NCBI GenBank assembly: GCA_020850945.1
Contig: JADZDR010000039.1
Coordinates: 1 to 36,729 of the forward strand
DNA from: Acidimicrobiia bacterium
Lineage (GTDB): Bacteria > Actinomycetota > Acidimicrobiia > UBA2766
Direction of reading: 5' to 3'
Length of the DNA: 36,729 bases
How positions within the stretch are numbered: the stretch's first letter is position 1; the number at the start of each line of letters is the position of its first letter. This document shows positions 6,585 through 14,862 of the stretch, in pieces. The position numbers were made by a program, and so were the translations under genes. The notes under the pieces were generated by a model, which was given only the letters and a program-made list of their open reading frames with translations, was not told the origin of the DNA and searched no databases.

Positions 6585-8240
6585 ATGGCGTCGACCGACC
6601 CGACCGAGACGACTGCCACACGCTCGGGCAACTCGGCTGACGACGGGCCGGGAGGCGGCGTGCCCGACGCACCGGGGAAGCCAGGCCTAGTCCTCACCAC
6701 GCTCATCATCGTGGCGACGGTCGCGAACCTGCCGCTCGCCGTGGCGAACGTGGCGCTGCCCGACATCGGCCTCCACTTCGACGCCTCGCAGACGCAGCTC
6801 AACCTCGTCGCCGTCGGCTACTCGCTCGGCCTCGCCGCATCGGTCCTCTGGTTCGGTGCCGTCGGCGACCGCTACGGGCGCAAGCAGATGATGATCGTCG
6901 GCGTCGTCCTCTCCGCCCCCATGTGCCTCGCCGCGGCGTGGGCACCCACGATCCAGGTCCTGATCGTCGCCCGCATCCTCGGCGGTGTCGCCGCCGGCAT
7001 GGCCTATCCGACCACGCTCTCCCTCATCACCGCCCTGTGGGCGCCGGGGCCGGGGCGGACGCGGGCGATCGCCCTCTGGTCCGCGATCGGCGGGGGCGTG
7101 TCGGCGCTCGGCCCGCTCATCGCCGGCCTCCTCCTCGAGAACAACTGGTGGGGATCTGTGTTCCTCGTGTCGATCCCGCTCGTCGTCGTCGCCGTGCCCA
7201 TGGGCGTGAGACTCGTCCCCGCCCACGTGCACGAGGAGACCGATCCCGTCGACCACCTCGGCGGTGTCCTCTCCGCCGTCCTCGTCGGCTCGCTCATCCT
7301 CGCGATCAACTTCGCGCCCGTGCCCGACGCCGGCACGCTCGTCCTCGGCCTCTCGGTCGTCGGTGCCGCGTCCCTCGTTGCCTTCTGGCTGAGGCAGCGG
7401 CGGGCACGCAACCCCCTCTACGACCTGCATGTGGCCACCCGCCGCACCTTCTGGATCGCGGCCTGCGCCGGCATCGTCGTCTTCGGGTCCCTCATGGGTG
7501 CCATGTTCATCGGCCAGCAGTTCCTCCAGAACGTGCTCGGCTACTCGACGATCGAAGCCGGCCTCGCGATCCTCCCCGCCGCCGTCTTCGCAGTCCTCGC
7601 CGCGCCGAGATCCGCGAAGCTCGTCGAGGCGAAAGGCTCCCGCTTCACGCTCCTCTTCGGCTACGTGTTCGTCCTCCTCGGGTTCCTCGCCATGCTGGTC
7701 CTGTGGAAGGCGGGGATCCCCTACTGGAAGGTGGGCCTCGCGTATGCGTGCGTCGGCCTCGGCGTCGGTCTCGCCGGCACGCCCGCGTCCCGGTCCCTCA
7801 CGGGATCGGTGCCAGTCACGCGGGCGGGTATGGCCTCGGGCACGGCCGACCTCCAACGGGACCTGGGGGGAGCCATCATGCAATCGGTCCTTGGCGCCCT
7901 CCTCACGGCCGGATATGCGTCGGCCGTGACCGACCTCATCGGTGCCTCCCCCGCCGCGACCACGGTCAGCACCGAGGTGCAGGGCCAGCTCACGAAGTCG
8001 TTCTCGAGCGCGGCGACCGTCGCGAAGCAGTATCCCGAATACGCCGACCAGATCATCGCCGGTGCACGGCAGTCCTTCGTGCAGGGCCAGGACTGGGCGT
8101 ACCTCGCCGGCATCGTCGCCGTCCTCGCCGGTGCCGCCCTCGTCTTCTTCATGTTCCCGAGACGCGAGGCCGAACAACACCTCCTCGAGACCTACCACGC
8201 CGCCGACGCCGCCAGGACCGAGCCCCTCCCCGGGACCTGA
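6585..8240 (+). CDS. DHA2-family MFS multidrug exporter
   Basis: This 551-aa protein has about 14 hydrophobic segments, the length and topology of EmrB/QacA-type proton antiporters. The first segment begins near residue 38 after a Gly/Ser/Asp-rich cytoplasmic leader. Motif A reads G-A-V-G-D-R-Y-G-R-K between TM2 and TM3, and motif C-like Gly/Pro repeats appear in TM5 (A-I-G-G-G-V-S-A-L-G-P-L). It should export drugs or other amphipathic compounds across the cytoplasmic membrane. The start ATG has GGGGAGAG immediately upstream. The ChbG-like gene follows after 2 bases, so they may share an mRNA. No TetR-type regulator is present in the window. Confidence 0.9.
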   Translation: MASTDPTETTATRSGNSADDGPGGGVPDAPGKPGLVLTTLIIVATVANLPLAVANVALPDIGLHFDASQTQLNLVAVGYSLGLAASVLWFGAVGDRYGRKQMMIVGVVLSAPMCLAAAWAPTIQVLIVARILGGVAAGMAYPTTLSLITALWAPGPGRTRAIALWSAIGGGVSALGPLIAGLLLENNWWGSVFLVSIPLVVVAVPMGVRLVPAHVHEETDPVDHLGGVLSAVLVGSLILAINFAPVPDAGTLVLGLSVVGAASLVAFWLRQRRARNPLYDLHVATRRTFWIAACAGIVVFGSLMGAMFIGQQFLQNVLGYSTIEAGLAILPAAVFAVLAAPRSAKLVEAKGSRFTLLFGYVFVLLGFLAMLVLWKAGIPYWKVGLAYACVGLGVGLAGTPASRSLTGSVPVTRAGMASGTADLQRDLGGAIMQSVLGALLTAGYASAVTDLIGASPAATTVSTEVQGQLTKSFSSAATVAKQYPEYADQIIAGARQSFVQGQDWAYLAGIVAVLAGAALVFFMFPRREAEQHLLETYHAADAARTEPLPGT

Positions 8241-8242
8241 CC

Positions 8243-9079
8243 ATGTCGACCCCCACTCTCGCCGAACGGCTCGGCCACGCACCCGACGCCCGCCTCCTCG
8301 TCGTCAACTGCGACGACCTCGGCTCGAGCCACGCCGCCAACGTCGGCATCGAACGCGCGCTCGGCACCGGACTCGCCACGACCACGACACTCATGGCGCC
8401 CTGCGCGTGGGTGCCCGACGCCGTGTCCCGCTGCGCCGGCTTCGACGTCGGCGTGCACCTCACCCTCAACGCCGAGTGGGACACATGCCGCTGGCGTCCC
8501 CTCACGCAGGCGGGGTCGCTCGTGGACGCAGAGGGCTGCCTACCCCGCACCGTCTTCGAGGTGTGGGAGAACGCAGACCCACGTGAAGTGCGCGAGGAAT
8601 GCCGGGCGCAGGTGCGGCGGGCTCTCGACCTCGGCTTCGACGTGACGCACGTCGACTCGCACATGGGCACTCTCCAGCTCCGCGCCGACTACTTCGAGAT
8701 CTACCTCGACGTCGCGGTCGAGTTCGACCTCCCGCTGCGCCTCTCGGGCCCCGAGACGGAAGCCCTCCTCGGCTTCGAGTTCCGTGAGCGGGCGGCGGAC
8801 GCCGGAATCGTCTTCCCCGACAACTTCCTGTTCGTGCCGGCCGTGGGCACACGCAGCGCGATCGCAACCCTCGAGGCGTGGCCGTCGGGTGTGACGGAGG
8901 TGTACGTGCACCCTGCGATCGACACGCCGGAGCTTCGGGCCTTCGCGCCGGACTGGGAGGGACGCGTCGACGACCTGTACCTCGTGACCGAAGACGAGGA
9001 CTTCCGCGCCACCCTCGAGGACGCCGATGTGCACCTGATCGGCTACCGCGAGCTGCGGGACGTGCAGCGCGACCGCTGA
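8243..9079 (+). CDS. ChbG/YdjC-family carbohydrate deacetylase
   Basis: This 278-aa protein matches the YdjC/ChbG family (metal-dependent N-deacetylases acting on chito-oligosaccharides and related glycans). The family signature V-N-C-D-D-L-G-S-S is at residues 21-29, with Asp24/Asp25 as likely metal or catalytic ligands. The next conserved blocks are G-V-H-L-T-L-N and H-V-D-S-H-M-G, supplying His metal ligands. A late E-V-Y-V-H-P block also fits. It begins 2 bases after the exporter stop, so it is translated from the same transcript. Cytoplasmic; the physiological substrate is not evident. Confidence 0.88.
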   Translation: MSTPTLAERLGHAPDARLLVVNCDDLGSSHAANVGIERALGTGLATTTTLMAPCAWVPDAVSRCAGFDVGVHLTLNAEWDTCRWRPLTQAGSLVDAEGCLPRTVFEVWENADPREVREECRAQVRRALDLGFDVTHVDSHMGTLQLRADYFEIYLDVAVEFDLPLRLSGPETEALLGFEFRERAADAGIVFPDNFLFVPAVGTRSAIATLEAWPSGVTEVYVHPAIDTPELRAFAPDWEGRVDDLYLVTEDEDFRATLEDADVHLIGYRELRDVQRDR

Positions 9080-9094
9080 GCCCGTACCCGGCGC

Positions 9095-9100
9095 TACCGT
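9095..9100 (+). promoter_or_regulatory. -10 box of probable leaderless lipoprotein gene
   Basis: TACCGT lies exactly 6 bases before the ATG at 9107, with no Shine-Dalgarno between. This fits the TANNNT-N6-start layout seen at several other genes here. Confidence 0.5.
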
Positions 9101-9106
9101 TTACGC

Positions 9107-9511
9107 ATGACGCGTGCGACCCGATCCGCCGTCGCCCTCCTCACGATCCTGCTCGGCCTCCTCGGGGCGGCGTGCGGCGACCCCGAGCCGGACCCCGGCC
9201 ACACCGACACGACGACGACCACCGCCGACAGCGGGGACGCAGAGGGAGACGTCTACACCGGCCACTACAGCACCGGATTCGAGGTGAGTGCCTTCGTGGA
9301 GTGCGGCTCCGACGAGCAGTGGTGGGTCGTGGGGAGCGCAGAACTGACGGAGGAGGTCGAGGCCGCCGCGGATAGCCCTCCATACGAGCCTGTGTACCTG
9401 CGCGTGCGGGGCACGCTGAGCGAGCCCGGAACCTACGGGCACCTCGGCGCATACCAACGCCAGCTCACCGTGACGGAAGTGCTCGACGTCTCCGTCGAGA
9501 AGTCCTGCTGA
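9107..9511 (+). CDS. Small lipoprotein of unknown function
   Basis: This 134-aa protein has a lipoprotein signal: basic start, hydrophobic core and lipobox L-G-A-A-C with Cys23. A Thr/Asp-rich linker (D-T-T-T-T-T-A-D) follows, then a compact domain with two Cys (C-G-S-D near residue 66 and the C-terminal Cys) that could form a disulfide. The folded part (Y-T-G-H-Y, W-W-V-V-G, Y-L-R-V-R-G) looks like a small beta-barrel such as an OB-like fold. No enzyme motif. It should be anchored outside the cytoplasmic membrane. Convergent with the SRPBCC gene, only 4 bases apart. Confidence 0.8.
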   Translation: MTRATRSAVALLTILLGLLGAACGDPEPDPGHTDTTTTTADSGDAEGDVYTGHYSTGFEVSAFVECGSDEQWWVVGSAELTEEVEAAADSPPYEPVYLRVRGTLSEPGTYGHLGAYQRQLTVTEVLDVSVEKSC

Positions 9512-9515
9512 GCGT

Positions 9516-9983
9516 CTACGCCGCGGCACCCTCGGCGGCCGTGGCGAGACGCTGCAGTGTCTCCTCCATGCCGGCCCGGTTGTGGGCCGCCCGGTCGCTC
9601 ACCCCCGAGATGACGACGCCGCCGACTCGCGCGAGCCAACTGCGCCGGTCGTCCCACGTCTCCGTCACCGTGCACCCTTCACCCACCGCTTCGATCCAGT
9701 AGGTCCACTCGGCGACCGGGAACGGCCCCGCCGTGACGAGGAACCTGAACTCGCGTCCCCGTGTGCAGCCCTTCACCTCGGCCACCGTCGACCAGCGACG
9801 CATGCCCTTGCGGTTCTGCCCGCGGAACCTCGCCCCCACGGCCGGTCCGTCCGCCCCGCCGATCCACGTACCACGTGTCGTCTCGGGCGACCACTCCCCC
9901 ATGCGGGTCACGTCGGAGATCATCTCCCAGACCCGCTCCGGGGGAGCCGCTATCGTGCGTTCGACACTCACCGTCTCGCTCAT
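9516..9983 (-). CDS. SRPBCC (START/Bet v1-like) family protein
   Basis: This 155-aa protein fits the polyketide cyclase/dehydrase family: an opening strand V-S-V-E-R-T-I-A-A-P-P-E-R-V-W, then the helical M-I-S-D-V-T-R-M-G-E-W-S-P, a G-x-x-F-R-G-x-N-R-K-G strand and a long C-terminal helix. These proteins form a hydrophobic ligand pocket and no single reaction can be assigned. The ATG at 9983 is chosen because the domain begins there and TACCTT lies 6 bases upstream, as in leaderless genes. The longer frame to 10067 lacks similarity. Confidence 0.85.
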   Translation of the reverse strand: MSETVSVERTIAAPPERVWEMISDVTRMGEWSPETTRGTWIGGADGPAVGARFRGQNRKGMRRWSTVAEVKGCTRGREFRFLVTAGPFPVAEWTYWIEAVGEGCTVTETWDDRRSWLARVGGVVISGVSDRAAHNRAGMEETLQRLATAAEGAAA

Positions 9984-9989
9984 GCGGCC

Positions 9990-9995
9990 AAGGTA
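9990..9995 (-). promoter_or_regulatory. -10 box of leaderless SRPBCC gene
   Basis: Minus-strand TACCTT is followed by exactly 6 bases and the ATG at 9983. No Shine-Dalgarno is visible, supporting a leaderless start. Confidence 0.5.
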
Positions 9996-10039
9996 GCCCT
10001 GCGGTGGATCGAGACGCACCCCGGCCGGGGAAGCGAGCC

Positions 10040-10080
10040 GGGTGCAGGGACCGGCGTCCGCCCGCACCGTCCCTGCACCC
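10040..10080 (-). terminator. Strong hairpin after the M4 protease gene
   Basis: GGGTGCAGGGAC (10040-10051) pairs perfectly with GTCCCTGCACCC (10069-10080), a 12-bp stem with a 17-base loop. It begins 7 bases after the protease stop codon (10088-10090), as expected of its terminator. There is no T-run, as is common in high-GC actinobacteria. Confidence 0.65.
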
Positions 10081-10087
10081 GTACGCC

Positions 10088-13000
10088 TTACGTGTTGTCC
10101 TTCACGGTCCAGGTGATCGAGTAGCTCTTGAGCTGACCGCCGACCCAGACGGAGCCGGAATACGACGCCTTCGCCGTGTCGGCCTGCCCGGCGTTACGGC
10201 CCACCGGCTTGAAGTACAGCGTTGTCGTGAGGCTCACGCCGTTCGTGGGATCGCTCACACGCACGCTGCCGGTGTAGGACCCGGCCCAGCTCACCCGCGA
10301 GACGGCGAACGTGACCGTCGCCGTCCCCGAGTTCGGACCCGGGATCGTGCCGCTGCCCGTCACGGAGCTGATCGTGCCCGTCCCGGCCGGGTTCACGTTC
10401 ACGTCACCTGAGGTGAGCGACCCCGAGGCGGTGTAGTTGATACCGCCGCTGATCGTCACGCTCACCTCGTCCGGTGGGATCGGTGCCGCCAGCGTGACCG
10501 GCCCCGCGTCCACCGAGCTCCGCCCGCCGTCGTCGTCGACAACAGTGACCCGCGGCCAATACGTGCCGGACGACGAGTAGGTGTTGTCCGACGTCGCCGT
10601 CCCCGTCGTCGCGTCCACGGTCCCGTCGCCGTCGTAGTCCCACTCGTAGGAGACGACCGATCCGTCGGTGTCCGTCGACGCCCCTGCGTCGAAGTCGACG
10701 AGGAGCGGTGCCGACCCCGTGAGGGGAGTGGCACTCAGGGCCGCCGTCGGCGCCGCGTTGGGCACCGTCGAGGTCGCGTCGAGGCGACCGTCGTAGTCGA
10801 CGATGTAGTCCCACCAGTTGTTGGAGAAGGGCTCGCCGCCGATCACCGACGTGCCGGCCGCACGGGGGATGTGGGCGAGGTACCAGCGCAGGTAGCCGAC
10901 ACCGTCACAGGCCCACGTGTAGCAGTCGAGTGTCTGCGTCGCCCCGGTCGTGGCGGGGTAGTCGTACCAGTCGTCCGCCGTGGACGTGACCGACGCGCCC
11001 GGCGTGTGGCCGGTGAAGTAGTCACGTTCGACGGTCGCGTTCGGCGGGTTCCGCGGTCCGCCCACACCGGCCTCGCCCGGGTAGTCGCGCTCGTAGAGGC
11101 TGAACGCCCGCCACGGGTTCGACGGGTCGGCGTCGTACCACTCGCCCTGGCCGACGGTGAGCGAGAGCACACCGGCAGCCCGCATCGCGACCGCGTCGAG
11201 GGCGTCGACGAGGACGCCGTCGGAGGAGAACCCGAGCTCGCTCGGGTCGGACTGCACGCTCCACCCCATGACCGTGTACGTGCTCCCGCAGTCAGGCAGG
11301 TCGTAGCTCGGGTAGAAGGCGGGGTCGCTCGGCGTGTGCGGCACGGCGTCCCCCGGGATCTTCCACGCCCAGTCCTCGAACCCGAAGTCGGGCCCGCCGA
11401 TGAGCCACACCTCGGAGATGTTGTCGTTCGCGACCTTGTCGCAGACGTCGAAGCGGTCCATGATCGCCGAGTAGTCCGTCGTCCCCGCATGCGCGGCCCC
11501 GCCCCGACCCATCACGTACTTGAGGTAGTCGGCCTCGGGATACGTGTAGCCGTCCTCGAATTCGGGGAACTCGCCCACGGTGTGAGTCTCGGCGACCTCG
11601 TATGCGATGCCGGCCGCCGCTCCCATGTCCTCGGCCATCTGCGCCGTGAGCTCGGCCGGGTCACGCCAGCTCAGGTAGTCCGACATGCGGACGCTGCCCC
11701 GCGTCCCGAGGATCGGGTCGAACGCGATCGCCATCACCTTCGACTTCTTCTCGTAGACAGAGATGGGCAGCGTGTACGACGCCGTCGACGGATCCGTGAA
11801 CTCGGTGTCGTGCAGGGCCGTCACCTCCACGATGTACGTGCCCGGATCGGTGAAGGTGTGCGACACGGCACCGCCGCTCGCCGTCGCCCCGTCCCCGAAG
11901 TCCCAGTCGAAGAGGATCTCGCCGCCCTGCTCCTCGACGGTGCGGCTCAACGCCTCGAAGTCGACGCTGAGCGGTGCCACACCCGTGCGCTGCGACGCCA
12001 CGATCTCGGGATACGGACCCCACATCTCGTCGTCCGGCGGAATGCTGTACCAGCAGTTGAAGTACGGCTCGACAGTGGAAGCAGTGATCCCGACGCCCGC
12101 GAACGCCGTCTCGACAGCCGCGTACTCGGCACTCGCTGCTCCGTACAGGTCGTCCGCCGCCGCCAGATACGCCATGCGCGTCTGCGTGAAGTTCGTGCTC
12201 GGGACCATGTGGCGCGTCAACGCCCGGTACGCGATCTGCTCCGCCCGCTCCTTGTCCAGGGCCGTCGCGAGCAGGTAGAACGCGTGGTTGATGATCCCGC
12301 TGTTGATGTGGACGCCTCCGTTGTCCATGCACAGGGGCACGTAGACCAGCGCGTCGTCGATGTTGGCGGGCTGGTCGTACGCCTCGGGATCCTCCATCGA
12401 GCGGATCACGCCGAGGGCGCTGCCCTCGCCGAGCTCCCAGTCGTCGCGGTCGAGCATCGACCCGAAGATGTCGGAATGAGCCTCGTTCACGGCACCGGAC
12501 GCGTTCACGTAGTCGAGGCCGGCGCTCGCCTGGGAAACAGCGTGCGTCCACTCGTGGCCCACGACGTCCTTCGTGACCATGCCCGACGTGAACGCCGTCC
12601 ACGAGCCGTTCCAGAAGGCGTTGGACCCGATGACTGCCGTGGGCATCTCGGCAACCGTGTCCATGCGGGCACCCATGCCATCGTATGAGACGCGCCCGAA
12701 CGTGTTCAGGTAGTAGTCGTAGGTCTGGCCCGTGTAGGTGTGGGCATTCGTGACCTGGGCGGTCGGCGGCATGTACCACGGGGCGACCTTCGCCGTCTCC
12801 GTGTACTGCAGCCATCCCTTCTGCTCGCCGAGCAGATCCCACGGGTAGTCGCGGTAGGTGTAGCGCACGCGGTCGTTGGCCGTCTCGGTCTGTGTGACAT
12901 CGCGACGCACGACGACGCTGCCGTCACCGGCGTCGACGCCGACCCTGATCCGCTGGTTGCCGCGCGCGACCTCGTGCATCCAGACGAGCCGGTCGGCTGC

Positions 13001-13615
13001 GACCTCCGGGTACGTGCCGCCTGCCAGGACCGTCAGCTTCGCCATGGCGACGTCGCCGCCCCCGGCTGCCGTGACCGCCCTCGCGGCGGCGTCAGCGGCT
13101 GTGACGACGGGGGTCGTCGACACCTGGCCGGGTGTCGAGTCGAATCCCGCCTCGACACCCGTCACGGCAGTCCCGTCGGGCGAGAAGTGGACGTTGGCCT
13201 CGCTGGTCCAGACGTCGACACCGCCCGTGGTCTGGGCGAGACGTACGTGCGTGCCGCCGGCGTCGGACTCGACGCGCACGGGGCGGCTCTCGACGTCCGT
13301 GGCGCCCTGTGCCGTGAGGTATCCGGCGAGCCACACCTGCGCCGAACCGGCGGGGTCGGCGAGGACCGCCGCGGCGTCGATTCCCGTCGGCGTGTCGACG
13401 GGACTGTAGGTGCCCGTGGGGGTCGCGGCCGGAGCGGCCTGCGTGTCGGCCGGGACGGCGACGTCGCCGCCTTGCGCCCGTGAGTCCCGGGCGGGGTCGC
13501 CGCCCGGATCGCTGTCGAGTCCGCCCGTGCCGACGAGGACCGCCGCCACGAGGGCGAGGGTCGCGACGGTGGCGACGGCGACGAGCAGTCGATGCCTGGT
13601 GATGAAGCGCTTCAT
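10088..13615 (-). CDS. Secreted M4 (thermolysin-like) metallopeptidase with PKD repeats
   Basis: This 1175-aa exoprotein starts with a signal peptide (about 7-30; ATG 13615 has GGGAGGC upstream). A propeptide with FTP/PepSY-like character covers about 60-240. The M4 domain (about 245-535) has zinc motif H-E-W-T-H (His354, Glu355, His358) and third ligand Glu378 in N-E-A-H-S-D. Then come PKD domain 1 (about 545-620, D-W-D-F-G-D-G), a domain of about 320 residues I cannot name (about 622-945), PKD domain 2 (about 952-1040, Y-E-W-D-Y-D-G-D-G) and a beta-rich Ser/Thr C-terminal domain. The middle domain is rich in Trp/Tyr and Asp, with V-W-L-I-G-G-P-D-F-G-F and two Cys pairs. It degrades external protein; the extra domains may bind substrate. 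Confidence 0.92.
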   Translation of the reverse strand: MKRFITRHRLLVAVATVATLALVAAVLVGTGGLDSDPGGDPARDSRAQGGDVAVPADTQAAPAATPTGTYSPVDTPTGIDAAAVLADPAGSAQVWLAGYLTAQGATDVESRPVRVESDAGGTHVRLAQTTGGVDVWTSEANVHFSPDGTAVTGVEAGFDSTPGQVSTTPVVTAADAAARAVTAAGGGDVAMAKLTVLAGGTYPEVAADRLVWMHEVARGNQRIRVGVDAGDGSVVVRRDVTQTETANDRVRYTYRDYPWDLLGEQKGWLQYTETAKVAPWYMPPTAQVTNAHTYTGQTYDYYLNTFGRVSYDGMGARMDTVAEMPTAVIGSNAFWNGSWTAFTSGMVTKDVVGHEWTHAVSQASAGLDYVNASGAVNEAHSDIFGSMLDRDDWELGEGSALGVIRSMEDPEAYDQPANIDDALVYVPLCMDNGGVHINSGIINHAFYLLATALDKERAEQIAYRALTRHMVPSTNFTQTRMAYLAAADDLYGAASAEYAAVETAFAGVGITASTVEPYFNCWYSIPPDDEMWGPYPEIVASQRTGVAPLSVDFEALSRTVEEQGGEILFDWDFGDGATASGGAVSHTFTDPGTYIVEVTALHDTEFTDPSTASYTLPISVYEKKSKVMAIAFDPILGTRGSVRMSDYLSWRDPAELTAQMAEDMGAAAGIAYEVAETHTVGEFPEFEDGYTYPEADYLKYVMGRGGAAHAGTTDYSAIMDRFDVCDKVANDNISEVWLIGGPDFGFEDWAWKIPGDAVPHTPSDPAFYPSYDLPDCGSTYTVMGWSVQSDPSELGFSSDGVLVDALDAVAMRAAGVLSLTVGQGEWYDADPSNPWRAFSLYERDYPGEAGVGGPRNPPNATVERDYFTGHTPGASVTSTADDWYDYPATTGATQTLDCYTWACDGVGYLRWYLAHIPRAAGTSVIGGEPFSNNWWDYIVDYDGRLDATSTVPNAAPTAALSATPLTGSAPLLVDFDAGASTDTDGSVVSYEWDYDGDGTVDATTGTATSDNTYSSSGTYWPRVTVVDDDGGRSSVDAGPVTLAAPIPPDEVSVTISGGINYTASGSLTSGDVNVNPAGTGTISSVTGSGTIPGPNSGTATVTFAVSRVSWAGSYTGSVRVSDPTNGVSLTTTLYFKPVGRNAGQADTAKASYSGSVWVGGQLKSYSITWTVKDNT

Positions 13616-13751
13616 CCGGTGCCTCCCAGCCGGGTTGCGTGGCGACTGCGGTCTCACAGCCGTATTGCCCCAGACGTCCGCCGTGATGTCCCCGGCGGGG
13701 CCCCTCCTCCCCCGATTCTGCCGCAAGATGCTCCGTTCGGGTGAAGAACTC

Positions 13752-13763
13752 CCCTCCGGAGGG
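13752..13763. terminator. Small palindrome after DUF2804 gene
   Basis: CCCTCCGGAGGG is a perfect 12-bp palindrome 15 bases beyond the DUF2804 stop (minus strand). It may help termination, but it is short. The surrounding 13616-13778 stretch also carries the promoter region of the M4 protease, in which no clear -10 box was found. Confidence 0.3.
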
Positions 13764-13778
13764 ACTGGTCCGGTCGCG

Positions 13779-14783
13779 TCACCACCTGCCGTGGAACTCC
13801 TCTGCCCAGCCGACGAGCCCGTCGACCTCGACCCGGCCCACGCCTGCGGGCGCGATCCAGCCCGACCAGTGCCCGAAGCACTGGTGGACACGCGTCCCGA
13901 GCAAGCCGAGGTTCACGCCCTCCGCCCGGTCGAAGAACGGCTCGAGCGCGACGTCGACGTACCGGCCCGCCACATCCCGCACGCGCCACGGCTTCATGAA
14001 GTCGCCGCTGTCGTAGTCCCACACGAGGTCGTCGTGGATCTTGTGGAGCCTCCCGTCAACGACGAGCCCGTTCTCGTTGAGGCCGGTGCCGTCCGTCCAC
14101 TTCCCGCCGAACTGGAGGCCGACGAGGTGCCCGTCCGTCCGTCCCGAACCCGACCCCCAGTTCCAGGCGACACGGTAGGGCCACACACCACGGCCGAAGT
14201 CGAGCGTTCCGTAGGCGGCGTTGTCCTCACCGAAGGTGTAGACGTCCGACCCGACCCGCACGTAGCCGGTCGCGGGCCGCGTGTTCTGCTTGGACGTGAA
14301 CTGGAACCGCTTGTCGCTCCACGGGATGAGGACGTTGAGCGATTCGTGACCGGCCGGCTTCGCGATCTCGATGTCGGCGTCGAAGGCACGGCAGAGCGCC
14401 GTGAGGCGCGTCGCGGTGGCCGACTCCGTGATCGCCGCCGTGAGGCCGAGGCCCCGCCACTGCATGTCTCCCCCCGCCACCGTATCGGGATGGGAGATGC
14501 CCAACCCGCAGGGGATCACGAGGTTCTTGGAGACCTCACGTCTCGTCTCGAAGTCGAGGAACCAGACGCTGACGAGGCCGATGTAGTCGACATCCGCGTA
14601 CGTGAGCGAGAAGAGGTGGGAGTCCGTCGTCACACACCAGTACTCCCAACGCTTCTTGCGGCCGCGGGCCCCGCGCAGGTTGCAGCGATGCAGGGGGACG
14701 CGGGACCAGCCGGCGGCAGCGGGATCGAGGCGTCCGTCCGCCAGGCACTCGTCGACGTCTTCGGTGATCTCGGGCTCGGTCAC
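13779..14783 (-). CDS. DUF2804 family protein
   Basis: This 334-aa protein resembles the DUF2804 family, with the typical opening L-H-R-C-N-L-R-G then K-R-W-E-Y-W-C-V-T-T, the Trp/Gly-rich middle (W-P-Y-R-V-A-W-N-W-G-S-G-S-G), and D-G-R-L-H-K-I. It is predicted soluble, mostly beta, lipocalin-like in feel; no catalytic motif is evident and the family's function is unknown to me. The GTG at 14783 is supported by TACGCT 6 bases upstream. It is divergent from the GH38 gene, sharing about 80 bases between starts, and may be co-regulated with it. Confidence 0.85.
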   Translation of the reverse strand: MTEPEITEDVDECLADGRLDPAAAGWSRVPLHRCNLRGARGRKKRWEYWCVTTDSHLFSLTYADVDYIGLVSVWFLDFETRREVSKNLVIPCGLGISHPDTVAGGDMQWRGLGLTAAITESATATRLTALCRAFDADIEIAKPAGHESLNVLIPWSDKRFQFTSKQNTRPATGYVRVGSDVYTFGEDNAAYGTLDFGRGVWPYRVAWNWGSGSGRTDGHLVGLQFGGKWTDGTGLNENGLVVDGRLHKIHDDLVWDYDSGDFMKPWRVRDVAGRYVDVALEPFFDRAEGVNLGLLGTRVHQCFGHWSGWIAPAGVGRVEVDGLVGWAEEFHGRW

Positions 14784-14789
14784 CCCGCG

Positions 14790-14795
14790 AGCGTA
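14790..14795 (-). promoter_or_regulatory. -10 box of leaderless DUF2804 gene
   Basis: Minus-strand TACGCT is followed by 6 bases and the GTG start at 14783. There is no Shine-Dalgarno. Confidence 0.5.
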
Positions 14796-14862
14796 ACCGG
14801 CCCCCGCTCACGGTGCCCACCGGAGAGGCGGGACGGGCTGGGCCGTGTCAGTATCGGTCACC

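Noticed and set aside
6923-8242. Long N-terminal extension of the ChbG-like frame through the exporter gene
   Set aside because: The upstream part is an out-of-frame shadow of the MFS gene; the ATG at 8243 starts the family signature.
10871-12688. 605-codon plus-strand frame opposite the M4 protease
   Set aside because: Arg/Val-rich shadow with no domain; the minus strand carries HEWTH and PKD motifs.
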